In this document: positions 46,962-56,732 of the stretch, piece by piece
How positions within the stretch are numbered: position 1 is the first letter of the stretch
Layout of the letters: each line of letters starts with the position of its first letter
Origin: Christiangramia aestuarii
GTDB lineage: Bacteria; Bacteroidota; Bacteroidia; Flavobacteriales; Flavobacteriaceae
DNA: 64,000 bases
NCBI RefSeq assembly: GCF_009735585.1
Contig: NZ_VJVW01000001.1
Location: forward strand, 791,698 to 855,697
Reading direction: 5' to 3'
Program-made: the position numbers and the translations under genes
The notes under the pieces: model-generated
Databases searched by the model: none
Told to the model about the DNA's origin: nothing
The model's input: only the letters and a program-made list of their open reading frames with translations

Positions 46962-49900
46962 ATGCAAAATTTTACTTTTGGGAGGAAGGGAATTAATTGG
47001 TTCCTTTTCGCCTTTATTTTATTTGTTGGCAATTTGTCGGCATCTTACGCCCAAAATTGCCCCACATTAGACTCAGGGGACGAAACGCAGAATTTCTGCT
47101 ATCTGTCCAGAGTCTCAGACCTACAAGCGAATCCTAACGGAGATGGATTAAGATGGTACAGAACTGCCACTTCCGCTACTCCGATTCCTAATGATGAAAT
47201 TCTTCAAAATGGCTCTTACTTTGCTGGAAACAATTCTGGTGATTGTGCTTCCAGAGAAGAAGTTGTTGTAACTGTTGATGATCCAGGTACGCCAACTTCC
47301 CCATTCGGAAACTTCTATGAGCCTTGTGAATACAGCACATCAGATGTGACAACCGTTGGAGACTTAAAAGCTCTAATTGGACCTGCGAACCCAGGATACG
47401 AAATAAACGTTTTTGACGAGAACAACGAATTCGGATCTACCGAATTAACAGATGACTTTGTTCTTGTTGAAGGAGACAGCTATTTTGTAGGCCGTGATGA
47501 CCTATCGACTTCCTGTGATTATTCATCGAGAATAGCCATTCGATACGATCCGATTCTGGCAACTGCTCCTGCAGCCGAACCAGCCCAGGAAATTTGCGAA
47601 GAAGGAACAGTATCTGATCTTGAAGCAGAAGGGATTAACAGATGGTATAGTACTGCCACTTCAAACCCGGCACTTGATCCTTCAACACCACTTGTTGATG
47701 GTCAAACATATTATGCCTCTAGAATTGTAAACAGAACCAATTCTTCTTTACCTCCTTGTGAGAGTCAGGACAGAACAGCGGTTACGGTAACTTTAACTGA
47801 AGGACCAGATGCAGGAGAAGATAATACAGGAACAGTATGTTTCCCTGATGTTAGTACTACCTTCCCAAGTGAAGATGCGGTTAGAAACTTTTATTTGGAT
47901 CTTTTAGATACAGGCGTAGCCAGAAACGGAACTTTTTCACCATCAATCGGCGCCGTTGTTTCTCAATATCAAGCCGATGAAGATGGATTGGGAGATTTCA
48001 CCACCACCTATACCATTGGTTCAGAAGGTTGCGAAGATTCTGTAGACCTAACTATCAGTGTCGTAGAAGAAACACCCGCCAATGCTGGTAGTTTTGATGA
48101 CATTCCTGAAGTTTGTGCATCAGATGACACTATCGACCTAACTACTTTGACTAATAATGATCCGGACGCAACTCCAGGAGGAACATTTACAGGAGATGGT
48201 GTTACAGATAATACTTTTGACCCATCAACTGGCGAAGGCGAGTATGTTATTACCTACCAGGTAGATGAGGATTCTGCTCCATGTACAACTGGAACAGATT
48301 CAACTACATTTACAATAACTGTAGGATCTGCAGCTGCCGGAGAGAACGGCTCTGTAACCTTAAGTCCTACTGACGCTCCAGTTAATCTTTTTAACTATTT
48401 AAACGGTACTCCTGAAATGGGAGGAACATGGAGTCCTGGAGACGGAACTTTTGATCCAGCTACGGATACACCTGGTGATTTTGAATATACAGTAACAAAT
48501 TCTTGTGGAAGTGATTCTGCTATCGTAAGTGTAACTGTTACTTCATGTGCAACCCCTCCTAACGCAGGGTCTGATAACTTTGGAATAGTATGTCTATCTG
48601 ATGTTCCTTCAACCTTCCCTAGTTTTGATGAAGTTAGAAAATTCTACCTTAATTTATTAGATGCTGGTGTATCTAGAACAGGAACCTTTGATCCTACTAT
48701 AAGACAAATAGTAACGGCTTACAACAATGACTCTGATGGACTTGGAGATTTCACTGTAACATATACCGTTGGAGAAGATGACTGTCAGGATTCTACAGAC
48801 CTTACAATTCGCGTTGTTGAAGAAGGCCCAGCAAATGCAGGTGATTTTGACAACTTACCTAATGTTTGTAGCGATGAAGGTCCTATAGACCTTGACGCTC
48901 TTACTAACAATGATCCAGATGCTACTATAGGCGGAACATTTAGTGGAGAAGGAGTTACCGATAACGAATTTGACCCATCATCTGTTGAAGCCGGAACTTA
49001 TACTATCACTTATCGTGTTGATGATTCAACGCCGTGTACTACGGGAGAGGATGAAACTACATTTGAAATTACCGTAGAAGATGCGCCAATTTCAACGAAC
49101 GTAGGCAGAAGCCTATGTGTATCTGAAGCTCAAACTCTAATTGATGACAACGCAGCTTTACAGGTGTTTTTGAATGATATTCTTAGCGAAGCCGGAGTTG
49201 ACACAGTTAACCCAGCTGGATTTGATGCTGCAGACCTTGCCGAAGGCCAGGCTCTACTAGCTTATGTTGCCAACCCAACTTCAGATTCCGAAACTTTTGA
49301 CTTTAGTTATATCGACGAATCAACAACATCTGTATGTGAAGATGGTGTAATTAATATCTCGATCACTATTAACAATCTTGTTGATGCCGAAGCCGGAACT
49401 ATCGGTGACCAAAGAGTTTGTGAATCTGATGACATGGTAGACCTAGCTATGTTCCTAGGAAGTGATTCTATTGCCGGAGGAACCTTCGATGGTCCAGGGG
49501 TTACAGATAATATGTTTGATCCTTCAATTGGAACTAACGAAGCAGGTTATGAAATAACTTATACCGTAGATGATTCTGTGGACTGTGTTAGAGAAGGAAC
49601 TTCAGATGATGAAACATTCACAATCTTCGTCGACGAATCTATCGAAGCAGGAGATCCTAACAGTGGAGATGTGTGTAGAGATCTAATTGGCGAATTATTC
49701 CCTAACAATGCATCTGTAAGAAGATACTACTTAAATTTATTGAGTGATGGAGTTTCACGAAACGGAACTTTCGAACCTACAATTCAACAGGTAATAAATG
49801 ACTACAATGCTAATCCTGAACAAGACGTATTTACTACTACTTACACAGTTACCAATGGCGGATGTTCAGACAGCGTTGATCTAACCATCAATGTATACGA

Positions 49901-51173
49901 TGGAATTCCAGCCGAAATAGGAGATATCGAAGATCCAGCTCCAATTTGTAGAAACGCGGAAGATGTAGATCTATTCTCTTTCTTACCTGAAGATGCAAAT
50001 CCAAACGGAACATTTGAAGGATACGAAGACGGAATCTTCAGCCCAGGAATGGAAGGTGCAGGTACTTTTGACATTACTTATAGCCTTACCGATGATTCTC
50101 CATGTACTGAAGGGGAAGCTTCTGAAACATTTACCATCACAGTTACAGAATCTGCTTTCGCAGGTATGGACATGGACTTAAATGTTTGTATGGATGCCGG
50201 AGTTCAGGATCTATTCCTATCTCTTTCTGCAGATGCCGACACTACCGGGGAATTCACTCTGGATGATGAAGTTATCGCCGACGGAATGATGGATCCTTCA
50301 GAATTAGAAGCCGGAGAATATGAAGTTATCTACACAGTACCAGCAATTAATGACTGTGGAGATGATACCGCTACTTTCACCATTACAGTTGAAGAAGCTC
50401 CTGGAGCTCCAACCGTAGAAGGAAATCCTTTTACCTTCTGTGCTAATGATGGTGCAACTGTTGCTGACCTTTCCGCAACAGGAACCAACCTTACTTTCTA
50501 TACAGATGCAGAACTAACCATGATGGTAGCTGCTGAAGATGTATTGGAAACTGGTACATACTATGCAACTCAAAGAAACGACGATGGGGCTTGTGAATCT
50601 GCAGCAGCTGAAATCACAGTAACTGTAGATGATGTAGAAACTCCAACAATTTCTAACACAACTCAGGAATTCTGTGAGTTTGATGATGCTATTATCGCAG
50701 ATTTAACCGAAGAAGTAAATGGAACTGGCGCTATTACGTGGTATGATGCTGCTGAAGGTGGCAACATTCTTACAGATGGTACTCCTCTTCAAGACGGAAC
50801 AGTTTATTACGCAACTTCTACCAACGCCAGCACAGGATGCGAAAGCTCGGTTAGATTAGCAGTGACTGTTTCTATTGATGATGACTGTCCTCTTATTATT
50901 CCTGAGGCTTTCTCACCAAACGGTGATGGCCTTAACGACACATTTGAGATAAGAAACATCAGAGACAAATATCCTAATTTCACCCTGAAGATCCGTAACA
51001 GATTCGGAGACAAGGTATACCAAGGAAATGCCAACACTCCAGACTGGGATGGATTGAGCTCAGAAAGTTCTTTCGGAAGCGGAACTCTTCCAGTAGGAGC
51101 TTACTTCTACTACCTGGATTACAATGACGGTAGCACAGAGCCTGTGAGAGGAACAGTATACTTAAGTAGATAA
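46962..51173 (+). CDS. Large secreted repeat protein with C-terminal CHU_C (T9SS type B) sorting domain
   Basis: A 1403-residue surface or secreted protein. A signal peptide (ends SASYAQ, about 31) is followed by about 1270 residues of acidic, Cys-containing beta-sandwich-like modules. These include three long repeats of about 170 residues (from residues 283, 534 and 895), each with a VRxFYLxLL motif, GTF-PTI motif and a paired DxxTFTITV end. Residues about 1308-1403 are the gliding-motility-associated C-terminal domain: PEAFSPNGDGLNDTFEI, NRFGDKVYQG, WDG and LPVGAYFYYLDY. Known CHU_C domains direct export by T9SS. It is probably an adhesin or matrix protein. PorP/SprF and OmpA-like genes follow in the same operon. 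Confidence 0.9.
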   Translation: MQNFTFGRKGINWFLFAFILFVGNLSASYAQNCPTLDSGDETQNFCYLSRVSDLQANPNGDGLRWYRTATSATPIPNDEILQNGSYFAGNNSGDCASREEVVVTVDDPGTPTSPFGNFYEPCEYSTSDVTTVGDLKALIGPANPGYEINVFDENNEFGSTELTDDFVLVEGDSYFVGRDDLSTSCDYSSRIAIRYDPILATAPAAEPAQEICEEGTVSDLEAEGINRWYSTATSNPALDPSTPLVDGQTYYASRIVNRTNSSLPPCESQDRTAVTVTLTEGPDAGEDNTGTVCFPDVSTTFPSEDAVRNFYLDLLDTGVARNGTFSPSIGAVVSQYQADEDGLGDFTTTYTIGSEGCEDSVDLTISVVEETPANAGSFDDIPEVCASDDTIDLTTLTNNDPDATPGGTFTGDGVTDNTFDPSTGEGEYVITYQVDEDSAPCTTGTDSTTFTITVGSAAAGENGSVTLSPTDAPVNLFNYLNGTPEMGGTWSPGDGTFDPATDTPGDFEYTVTNSCGSDSAIVSVTVTSCATPPNAGSDNFGIVCLSDVPSTFPSFDEVRKFYLNLLDAGVSRTGTFDPTIRQIVTAYNNDSDGLGDFTVTYTVGEDDCQDSTDLTIRVVEEGPANAGDFDNLPNVCSDEGPIDLDALTNNDPDATIGGTFSGEGVTDNEFDPSSVEAGTYTITYRVDDSTPCTTGEDETTFEITVEDAPISTNVGRSLCVSEAQTLIDDNAALQVFLNDILSEAGVDTVNPAGFDAADLAEGQALLAYVANPTSDSETFDFSYIDESTTSVCEDGVINISITINNLVDAEAGTIGDQRVCESDDMVDLAMFLGSDSIAGGTFDGPGVTDNMFDPSIGTNEAGYEITYTVDDSVDCVREGTSDDETFTIFVDESIEAGDPNSGDVCRDLIGELFPNNASVRRYYLNLLSDGVSRNGTFEPTIQQVINDYNANPEQDVFTTTYTVTNGGCSDSVDLTINVYDGIPAEIGDIEDPAPICRNAEDVDLFSFLPEDANPNGTFEGYEDGIFSPGMEGAGTFDITYSLTDDSPCTEGEASETFTITVTESAFAGMDMDLNVCMDAGVQDLFLSLSADADTTGEFTLDDEVIADGMMDPSELEAGEYEVIYTVPAINDCGDDTATFTITVEEAPGAPTVEGNPFTFCANDGATVADLSATGTNLTFYTDAELTMMVAAEDVLETGTYYATQRNDDGACESAAAEITVTVDDVETPTISNTTQEFCEFDDAIIADLTEEVNGTGAITWYDAAEGGNILTDGTPLQDGTVYYATSTNASTGCESSVRLAVTVSIDDDCPLIIPEAFSPNGDGLNDTFEIRNIRDKYPNFTLKIRNRFGDKVYQGNANTPDWDGLSSESSFGSGTLPVGAYFYYLDYNDGSTEPVRGTVYLSR
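47808..50155 (+). repeat. Three long diverged repeats inside the CHU_C protein gene
   Basis: Units start near 47808, 48561 and 49644, each about 510-535 bp. Shared protein landmarks are an opening AG(E/S/D)xNxG plus VC, then VRxFYLNLL, GTFxPTI, a NAG or EIG spacer with a second Cys, GTFxG, DNxFDP and a closing CTxGxxxTFxITV. The segment between units 2 and 3 (residues about 709-894) is a different, shorter arrangement. Divergence shows the repeats are old rather than an assembly artefact. Confidence 0.85.
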
Positions 51174-51195
51174 TTAGGATAAACAAGAGAACGAA

Positions 51196-52128
51196 ATGAA
51201 AAAAATAATCACAAAATATTTATTATTCGCAGGCATTATCCTTTTCTCTATTAAAGGTATGGCCCAACAAGATCCATTATTCACTCAGTACATGTACAAC
51301 ATGAGTGTGATGAATCCTGCTTATGCGACAGACGATCCCGGAATGTTGAATTTCGGAGGTATTTATAGAATGCAATGGACAGACGTTGACGGTGCACCTC
51401 GCACCCTCAACCTGTTCGCTCACACCCCTATCAGCGAAAGAGTTGAATTAGGCCTAACCGTAGTTCACGACGAAATTGGTAACGTTGAGAAAACGAATAA
51501 CATTACTGCAGATTTCGCTTATGTGATCCCTACAGGTGAGAACACCAAACTTTCGTTTGGTGCCAAGGCTGGTTTAACCACTTTCGATGCCAACCTATCT
51601 GGCTTAACTGTAAACGACCCTAATGATCCTACCATGGAAAACATCAGCGAGATATTTCCAGTATTTGGTGTTGGAGCATTCTGGTTTGGAGACAATCATT
51701 ATTTAGGTATATCTGCTCCTAACCTTTTAACGGCAGAGCACCTGGATAGTAGCCAGTTATTACGTGACCGTGGTTCAGAAGAGATCCATTATTATTTCAC
51801 GGGTGGTTATGTATTCGACATAAGCGAGAACTTTAAATTAAAGCCTTCTACCATGGTAAGAGGCGTTAAGGGAGCCCCGCTTTCTGTTGACGTTAATGCC
51901 AACGTTCTATTATATGATAGACTTGAGGCAGGTCTGGGTTATAGATTCGACGAAACTATAACCGGTTTGGTGAACTTTAGAGTAACCCCAGGCTTAAGAA
52001 TTGGATATGCTTACGACTATCCAACTTACGACTTAAGTAACGATGGGTCACATGAGATCATGTTATTATTCGATCTTGACCTTTTCGGACTTAAAAAAGG
52101 ATATGACAAATCACCAAGATTCTTCTAA
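51196..52128 (+). CDS. PorP/SprF family type IX secretion system membrane protein
   Basis: An outer-membrane protein needed for export or surface anchoring of partner T9SS substrates (SprF serves SprB in Flavobacterium). The 310 residues have a signal peptide ending GMAQ and the family hallmark QDPLFTQYMYNMSVMNPAYA right after it, then barrel strands to FGLKKGYDKSPRFF. It lies 22 bp after the CHU_C gene, so it is most likely its dedicated partner. Confidence 0.93.
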   Translation: MKKIITKYLLFAGIILFSIKGMAQQDPLFTQYMYNMSVMNPAYATDDPGMLNFGGIYRMQWTDVDGAPRTLNLFAHTPISERVELGLTVVHDEIGNVEKTNNITADFAYVIPTGENTKLSFGAKAGLTTFDANLSGLTVNDPNDPTMENISEIFPVFGVGAFWFGDNHYLGISAPNLLTAEHLDSSQLLRDRGSEEIHYYFTGGYVFDISENFKLKPSTMVRGVKGAPLSVDVNANVLLYDRLEAGLGYRFDETITGLVNFRVTPGLRIGYAYDYPTYDLSNDGSHEIMLLFDLDLFGLKKGYDKSPRFF

Positions 52129-52140
52129 AACCAGACTAAC

Positions 52141-53814
52141 ATGAAAAATATATATAGTACACTTTTATTAATCGTTGTGAGCGTTACCGCTTTCGCACAA
52201 AAGTCTGATATCAGGGACGGGAACAAGTTCTTTGCTCAGGCGGCTTATGTTGATGCGGCAGATGCTTACGAGAACGTGAATAACAAATCTCAGGAGGTTC
52301 TTCAAAACCTGGGGGATTCATATTTCTATACCAACCAGATGCAGAATGCAGCTGAAGTATATGAATTGCTTTTCCTAAGACACGAAGGAGCTGTAGCACC
52401 TGAGTATCAGTTTAGATATGCTCATACATTAATGGCAGCCGGAAACTATGTTAAGGCTGATGAATTGATGAATGAACTAACCGGTGAAAACTGGGATCAT
52501 GAAGAATTTGCGAGCCAACTTGACACTATGGTGCCTCACAAGTTCAAATATGACCAGGTGATGAACAACCAGTCTTCTTCAGACTTCGGAATTGGATTCT
52601 ACGGAGACCGTGTTGCTTTCGCTTCTACCAGAAACCAGGAGCGTCCGGTTTACCCATGGAACAAACTTCCAACTCTTGACCTTTACAGTGCAAAGATGAA
52701 TGACGAAGGTGAAATGAGCGACATCGTTCTTTTCTCTGATAAGATCAACACAGATGAGCACGAAAGTTCTGCTACTTTTAGCAAGGATGGGAAATACATG
52801 TTCTTCGACAGGACTAACGAAGACCGTGTAAAGAACGAGAACGATGTTCGTGTTGCGCACATCAGTCTTTACCGTGCAGAGAACGTAGATGGTGAATGGA
52901 CCAATGTTGAAAAACTACCATTTAGCAGCGAAGAATATTCTGTAGAACACCCAAGCCTTAGCGCAGACGGAAGCAAACTTTACTTTTCAAGTGATATGCC
53001 TGGAGGAAGTGGTTCTTTCGATATCTACGTGGTAGATGTGAATGAGGACGGTACTTTTGGAACTCCACAGAATCTTGGTCAAGCAGTGAACACTGCTCAC
53101 AGAGAGCAATTCCCTTTCATCAGTGATGAGGATGTTCTTTATTTCACTTCAGATGGTCACCAGGGATTTGGAAATCTTGATATTTTCAGAACTGAAGGTG
53201 ATTTTTCAGAAGTTGAAAACCTTGGAGGTTCTATCAACAGTGGAAATGATGATTTCGCTTTTGTGATCAAGGAAAATGAAGAAATGGGATTCTTTGCTTC
53301 TAACAGAAGAGGTACAGATAACCTTTATCAGTTCACTCGTGAGGAGAACGAGATCATTGAAGCTCCAACCGTAACTGATGAGACCAGTGGTCAGGATATC
53401 ATTCCTATCGATGGAAGCAAGATCTACTTCGACTTTGATAAGGCGACCATAAAGCCAGAATCAAAACCAGTTCTTGACTCTGTAGTAACTTACATGAACG
53501 ACTATCCTAACATTAAAGTGAAGGTGGAGTCTCATGCAGATGCTAGAGGAACAGACAAGTATAACATGGACCTTTCTAAAAGAAGAGCGGCTTCTACTGT
53601 AGATTACCTTGTATCTAAAGGTATCGACAAGGTAAGACTTACTTCTGAAGGTTATGGTGAAAACAGACCTGTTAACGACTGTACAGAACCTAACATGTGT
53701 ACTGAGGAGCAATATGCTAAGAACCGTAGAAGTGTATTCGTAGTATCTAATAACAAAGGATCTATGAACAAAACTGAAATGGACGAGGATATGGAAGATC
53801 AGGAAGAGAACTAG
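52141..53814 (+). CDS. OmpA-family protein with TPR and PD40 repeats
   Basis: A 557-residue cell-envelope protein. A signal peptide (TAFAQ) is followed by TPR-like helices (about 25-115), a beta-propeller of PD40/WD40-like repeats (about 170-410, such as HPSLSADGSKLYFSSDMPGGSG and NLGQAVNT), then a C-terminal OmpA peptidoglycan-binding domain (about 428-540: IYFDFDKATIKPES, SHADARGTDKYNMDLSKRRA). It ends with an acidic tail. It is the third gene of the T9SS module; similar proteins anchor export complexes to murein. A strong terminator follows. Confidence 0.92.
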   Translation: MKNIYSTLLLIVVSVTAFAQKSDIRDGNKFFAQAAYVDAADAYENVNNKSQEVLQNLGDSYFYTNQMQNAAEVYELLFLRHEGAVAPEYQFRYAHTLMAAGNYVKADELMNELTGENWDHEEFASQLDTMVPHKFKYDQVMNNQSSSDFGIGFYGDRVAFASTRNQERPVYPWNKLPTLDLYSAKMNDEGEMSDIVLFSDKINTDEHESSATFSKDGKYMFFDRTNEDRVKNENDVRVAHISLYRAENVDGEWTNVEKLPFSSEEYSVEHPSLSADGSKLYFSSDMPGGSGSFDIYVVDVNEDGTFGTPQNLGQAVNTAHREQFPFISDEDVLYFTSDGHQGFGNLDIFRTEGDFSEVENLGGSINSGNDDFAFVIKENEEMGFFASNRRGTDNLYQFTREENEIIEAPTVTDETSGQDIIPIDGSKIYFDFDKATIKPESKPVLDSVVTYMNDYPNIKVKVESHADARGTDKYNMDLSKRRAASTVDYLVSKGIDKVRLTSEGYGENRPVNDCTEPNMCTEEQYAKNRRSVFVVSNNKGSMNKTEMDEDMEDQEEN

Positions 53815-53850
53815 GTTCTCTTTATCTGAAACTAACTAACCAATCAAAGA

Positions 53851-53882
53851 AAAAGCCCCGCGCAATTGCACGGGGCTTTTTT
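53851..53882. terminator. Bidirectional terminator after the T9SS module
   Basis: Stem AAAAGCCCCG (53851-53860) / CGGGGCTTTT (53871-53880) has an inner GCAA/TTGC extension and T-runs on both strands. It lies between the OmpA-like gene (plus) and the DUF4136 gene (minus). Confidence 0.88.
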
Positions 53883-53900
53883 ATTTCTGCTATAACTTTA

Positions 53901-54422
53901 TTACTTCTTCGGCGGAAATCCTGCCAGGGCCTTTTCAACGATCTTAGAAAAGCGCTGCTGCCTCTCCTGAGGCTCGGCATTAAAACTAAAAGGGCTCTCC
54001 ACTACCGCCTGCCAGATAAGCGCATCATTTTCCACATCTATAAAATCGAATGTAAGCTGCAAATAAGTGTCCATCTGCCCCACAGGGATGCCACCGGAAA
54101 CGCCCACACCTACATTACCTCCGCCTCCGCCTATGCCAACACCCACACGGCTTCGGTTATCCTGCTCAAATTTCTCGGTGTATACATTCACATAGATGCC
54201 AGGATCCTCACTTAGACTAAGGCCTTCAGCCTGCATCTGGGTCTTCAGGCTTTCTATCAACCTGGCCTCATCAAGCTGACTTAATCCCGTCCTGAAATCA
54301 GGGAATAAAGCGTATTCTGAATATTGTGAAAAATTCACATCCTGGTCGTAATCGTAGACAGCCTGGGGGGCGTTACAGGATGTAATTAATAATAGTAGGA
54401 TACTAAATTTAAAAAGTCTCAT
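53901..54422 (-). CDS. DUF4136 family lipoprotein
   Basis: A 173-residue lipoprotein with lipobox ITSC (Cys about 16) and the DUF4136 pattern: YDYDQDVNFSQYSEYALFPD near the start, a Gly-rich stretch GVGIGGGGGNVGVGVSGG in the middle and DFIDVENDALIWQAVVE toward the end. Function of the family is unknown. It is followed by a bidirectional terminator. Confidence 0.85.
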   Translation of the reverse strand: MRLFKFSILLLLITSCNAPQAVYDYDQDVNFSQYSEYALFPDFRTGLSQLDEARLIESLKTQMQAEGLSLSEDPGIYVNVYTEKFEQDNRSRVGVGIGGGGGNVGVGVSGGIPVGQMDTYLQLTFDFIDVENDALIWQAVVESPFSFNAEPQERQQRFSKIVEKALAGFPPKK

Positions 54423-54481
54423 AACTGGTTTTTACTAAATTTAAGCAAAAACAGTTCGAGACTTTATACGTTTAACAGGAT

Positions 54482-55489
54482 TTAAACAGGCTCTTTATTG
54501 AGCATCTGCCAAAGCTTATCCTTTAATTCCGTAAGATTGCTTTGTGCAACCGAGGAAATAAAAATATATGGAAGTTTCAACTCTTTATCAAGTTCAGCCT
54601 TCATTTCTGCCTTAAGCTCCTCGTCCAGAAGATCACTTTTAGAAATGGCGACAAGGCGATCCTTGTCCATTAGCTCCGGATTATATCTTTTAAGCTCATC
54701 TAATAAGATATCATATTGTTTCTTGATATCCCTGGCATCGGCAGGAATAAGGAACAATAGCGTAGAATTCCTTTCAATATGTCTTAAAAATCGATGTCCC
54801 AAACCTTTTCCTTCAGCAGCACCTTCAATTATTCCGGGAATATCTGCGATCACAAAGGTTTTGAAATCCCGGTATTTAACGATCCCCAGGTTAGGCTTTA
54901 AAGTAGTGAATTCATAATCGGCGATCTTTGGTTTCGCGGCCGTGATCACCGAAAGAAGGGTAGATTTCCCTGCATTGGGGAAACCAACCAGGCCAACATC
55001 TGCCAGTACTTTCAACTCCAAGGTAATATCAACCTGCTGCCCATCTATACCCGGCTGGGCATATCTTGGGGTCTGATTTGTGGAACTCTTAAAATGCCAG
55101 TTCCCGAGGCCTCCTTTACCACCTTCGGCAACCATGAACTCTTGGCCATCCTCAGTGATTTCTTTTATGACTTCGTTGGTTTCGGTATCCCGGATCACGG
55201 TTCCCAGCGGAACCTCGATATATTCATCGGCTCCCTGGGCTCCGGAACTTCTTTGCTTACCTCCGTTCTCACCGTGTTCAGCTTTTACGTGACGCTTGAA
55301 TTTAAGATGGAACAGGGTCCAGAGATTTTTGTTTCCTTTTACAATCACATGGCCACCACGACCACCGTCCCCACCATCGGGACCTCCCTTTGCGATATAT
55401 TTCTCCCGGTGGAGATGGGCAGAACCCTTCCCTCCTTTTCCTGAAAAAACATGGATCTTCACATAGTCAACAAAATTCCCTTCAGTCAT
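54482..55489 (-). CDS. obg: GTPase Obg/CgtA
   Basis: Acts in 50S assembly and the stress response. The 335 residues have the glycine-rich Obg fold (about 1-160, with [13 protein letters not shown] and [14 protein letters not shown]) and the G domain: [11 protein letters not shown] (G1), TTLKPNLG (G2), [16 protein letters not shown] (G3), AISKSDL (G4). No C-terminal OCT domain is present; it ends at KEPV. It lies 7 bp after adk. Confidence 0.97.
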   Translation of the reverse strand: MTEGNFVDYVKIHVFSGKGGKGSAHLHREKYIAKGGPDGGDGGRGGHVIVKGNKNLWTLFHLKFKRHVKAEHGENGGKQRSSGAQGADEYIEVPLGTVIRDTETNEVIKEITEDGQEFMVAEGGKGGLGNWHFKSSTNQTPRYAQPGIDGQQVDITLELKVLADVGLVGFPNAGKSTLLSVITAAKPKIADYEFTTLKPNLGIVKYRDFKTFVIADIPGIIEGAAEGKGLGHRFLRHIERNSTLLFLIPADARDIKKQYDILLDELKRYNPELMDKDRLVAISKSDLLDEELKAEMKAELDKELKLPYIFISSVAQSNLTELKDKLWQMLNKEPV

Positions 55490-55496
55490 TTTCTTT

Positions 55497-56075
55497 TTAT
55501 TTCATTAGTTCGTCGATCACTTCGCTCAGGCGAGCTGTGATCTCCTCGATACTGCCTACCCCATCAACACCATAATACTTATCCTGCTTCTGGTAGTAAT
55601 TCTTAAGAATGGCAGTCTCATTATAATATACATTGATCCTGTTTCTAATCACGGCCTCATCGGCGTCATCTGGTCTGCCCGAAGTTTTTCCTCTTTCCAG
55701 CAAACGCTCTACCAGGATCTCATCTTCAACTTCAAGCGCGATCATTGCGTGAACCTCTGTTCCTTTAGATTCAAGGTAAGTGCTTAAGGCTTCGGCCTGG
55801 GCCTCTGTTCGTGGAAAACCATCAAAAATAAATCCGTTAGCACCTTCGTTCTTCTCAACCTCAGCATTCAGCATATTAATGGTCACCTCATCTGGCACCA
55901 ATTGCCCTTTGTCTATATAAGACTTGGCGCTAAGCCCAAGTTCGGTTTGATTCTTAATATTATAACGAAAAACGTCGCCGGTTGAAATATGAATTAGTTC
56001 GTATTTATCTTTTAAAATTGATGCTTGTGTTCCCTTGCCGGCTCCCGGAGGGCCAAACAGCACTAAATTTGTCAT
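55497..56075 (-). CDS. adk: Adenylate kinase
   Basis: Catalyses AMP + ATP to 2 ADP. The 192 residues have the P-loop GPPGAGKGT (8-16), the AMP-binding [14 protein letters not shown] and a short lid (no zinc Cys, as in the short form). The [18 protein letters not shown] segment is present. It lies 4 bp after hpt and 7 bp before obg, a nucleotide-metabolism operon. Confidence 0.97.
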   Translation of the reverse strand: MTNLVLFGPPGAGKGTQASILKDKYELIHISTGDVFRYNIKNQTELGLSAKSYIDKGQLVPDEVTINMLNAEVEKNEGANGFIFDGFPRTEAQAEALSTYLESKGTEVHAMIALEVEDEILVERLLERGKTSGRPDDADEAVIRNRINVYYNETAILKNYYQKQDKYYGVDGVGSIEEITARLSEVIDELMK

Positions 56076-56079
56076 TTTA

Positions 56080-56610
56080 TTATTCTTTGCGTTTATATAC
56101 TTGAGTCAGGTTACGGCCCAAACCATCGTAATCCAGGCCAAATCCAACTATAAATTTATTCGGTATCTCTAAACCTACATATTTTACAGGAATATTCTTC
56201 TTGTAAGCTTCCGGCTTAAGGAATAAAGTAGCCACTTTATAATCCTCTACACCGGCCTCGGTCAAAATCTTATCAAGCTCAACCAGCGTGTTCCCGGTAT
56301 CCACGATATCTTCCAGCAAAACTACCTGACGGCCTTTTAGGTTTTGGTTCAAACCAACCAGCGTTTTTACATTCCCGGTACTTTGCGTGCCTACATAAGA
56401 ACCCATTTTCACAAAACTCACCTCGCAGTCATGATCAAATCGCTTTATGATCTCTGAAGCTACCATAAATGAACCATTCAAAACCCCTATAAAAACAGGC
56501 ATTTTTCCTTTATAATCTTCATTCAATTTTCCTGAAATCTCCTCTATAGCCTGGTTTATCTCTTTTTCAGAAATATAAGGCTCAAACTCAAGGTCATGTA
56601 ATTTTATCAA
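56080..56610 (-). CDS. hpt: Hypoxanthine phosphoribosyltransferase
   Basis: A purine salvage enzyme that forms IMP from hypoxanthine and PRPP. The 176 residues contain the PRPP motif VVLLEDIVDTGNTL (about 97-110) and the FIGVLNGSF and IPNKFIVGFGLDYDGLGRNL segments typical of Hpt. The start is TTG at 56610: an in-frame stop is reached upstream before any ATG, and the -7 box at 56631-56638 gives a leader of about 15 nt. It is the first gene of hpt-adk-obg. Confidence 0.94.
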   Translation of the reverse strand: MIKLHDLEFEPYISEKEINQAIEEISGKLNEDYKGKMPVFIGVLNGSFMVASEIIKRFDHDCEVSFVKMGSYVGTQSTGNVKTLVGLNQNLKGRQVVLLEDIVDTGNTLVELDKILTEAGVEDYKVATLFLKPEAYKKNIPVKYVGLEIPNKFIVGFGLDYDGLGRNLTQVYKRKE

Positions 56611-56630
56611 AACTGTAAAATTTTAAGTGG

Positions 56631-56638
56631 CAAAGATA
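56631..56638 (-). promoter_or_regulatory. -7 box (TATCTTTG) of hpt-adk-obg
   Basis: TATCTTTG on the minus strand is an exact TAnnTTTG match. A TTG lies 17 nt upstream, a little closer than the usual 19. It points away from the purK promoter in the same 120-bp gap. Confidence 0.5.
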
Positions 56639-56684
56639 AGGAATCTCAATAAGCTCAACAGCCCGATTTCTTAACGAATAACTA

Positions 56685-56713
56685 TTGCGGGAATGATGAA
56701 TGCATTATTTTTG
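56685..56713 (+). promoter_or_regulatory. Promoter of purK-purE
   Basis: TTG (56685-56687), an 18-nt spacer and TATTTTTG (56706-56713, exact TAnnTTTG) predict transcription from about 56720. The upstream in-frame ATG at 56700 would then be untranscribed, which supports the purK start at 56733. Confidence 0.55.
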
Positions 56714-56732
56714 CGAAAAGCCAGTTCAACTT

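Noticed and set aside
47808-50155. Assembly error or CRISPR-like repeat in the large gene
   Set aside because: The units are well diverged at DNA level, stay in one frame and encode matching protein motifs, so they are ordinary protein repeats.
56700-56732. Upstream ATG for purK
   Set aside because: The exact -7 box TATTTTTG lies downstream of it, so it would not be transcribed from that promoter, and the extra residues are not part of the PurK fold.
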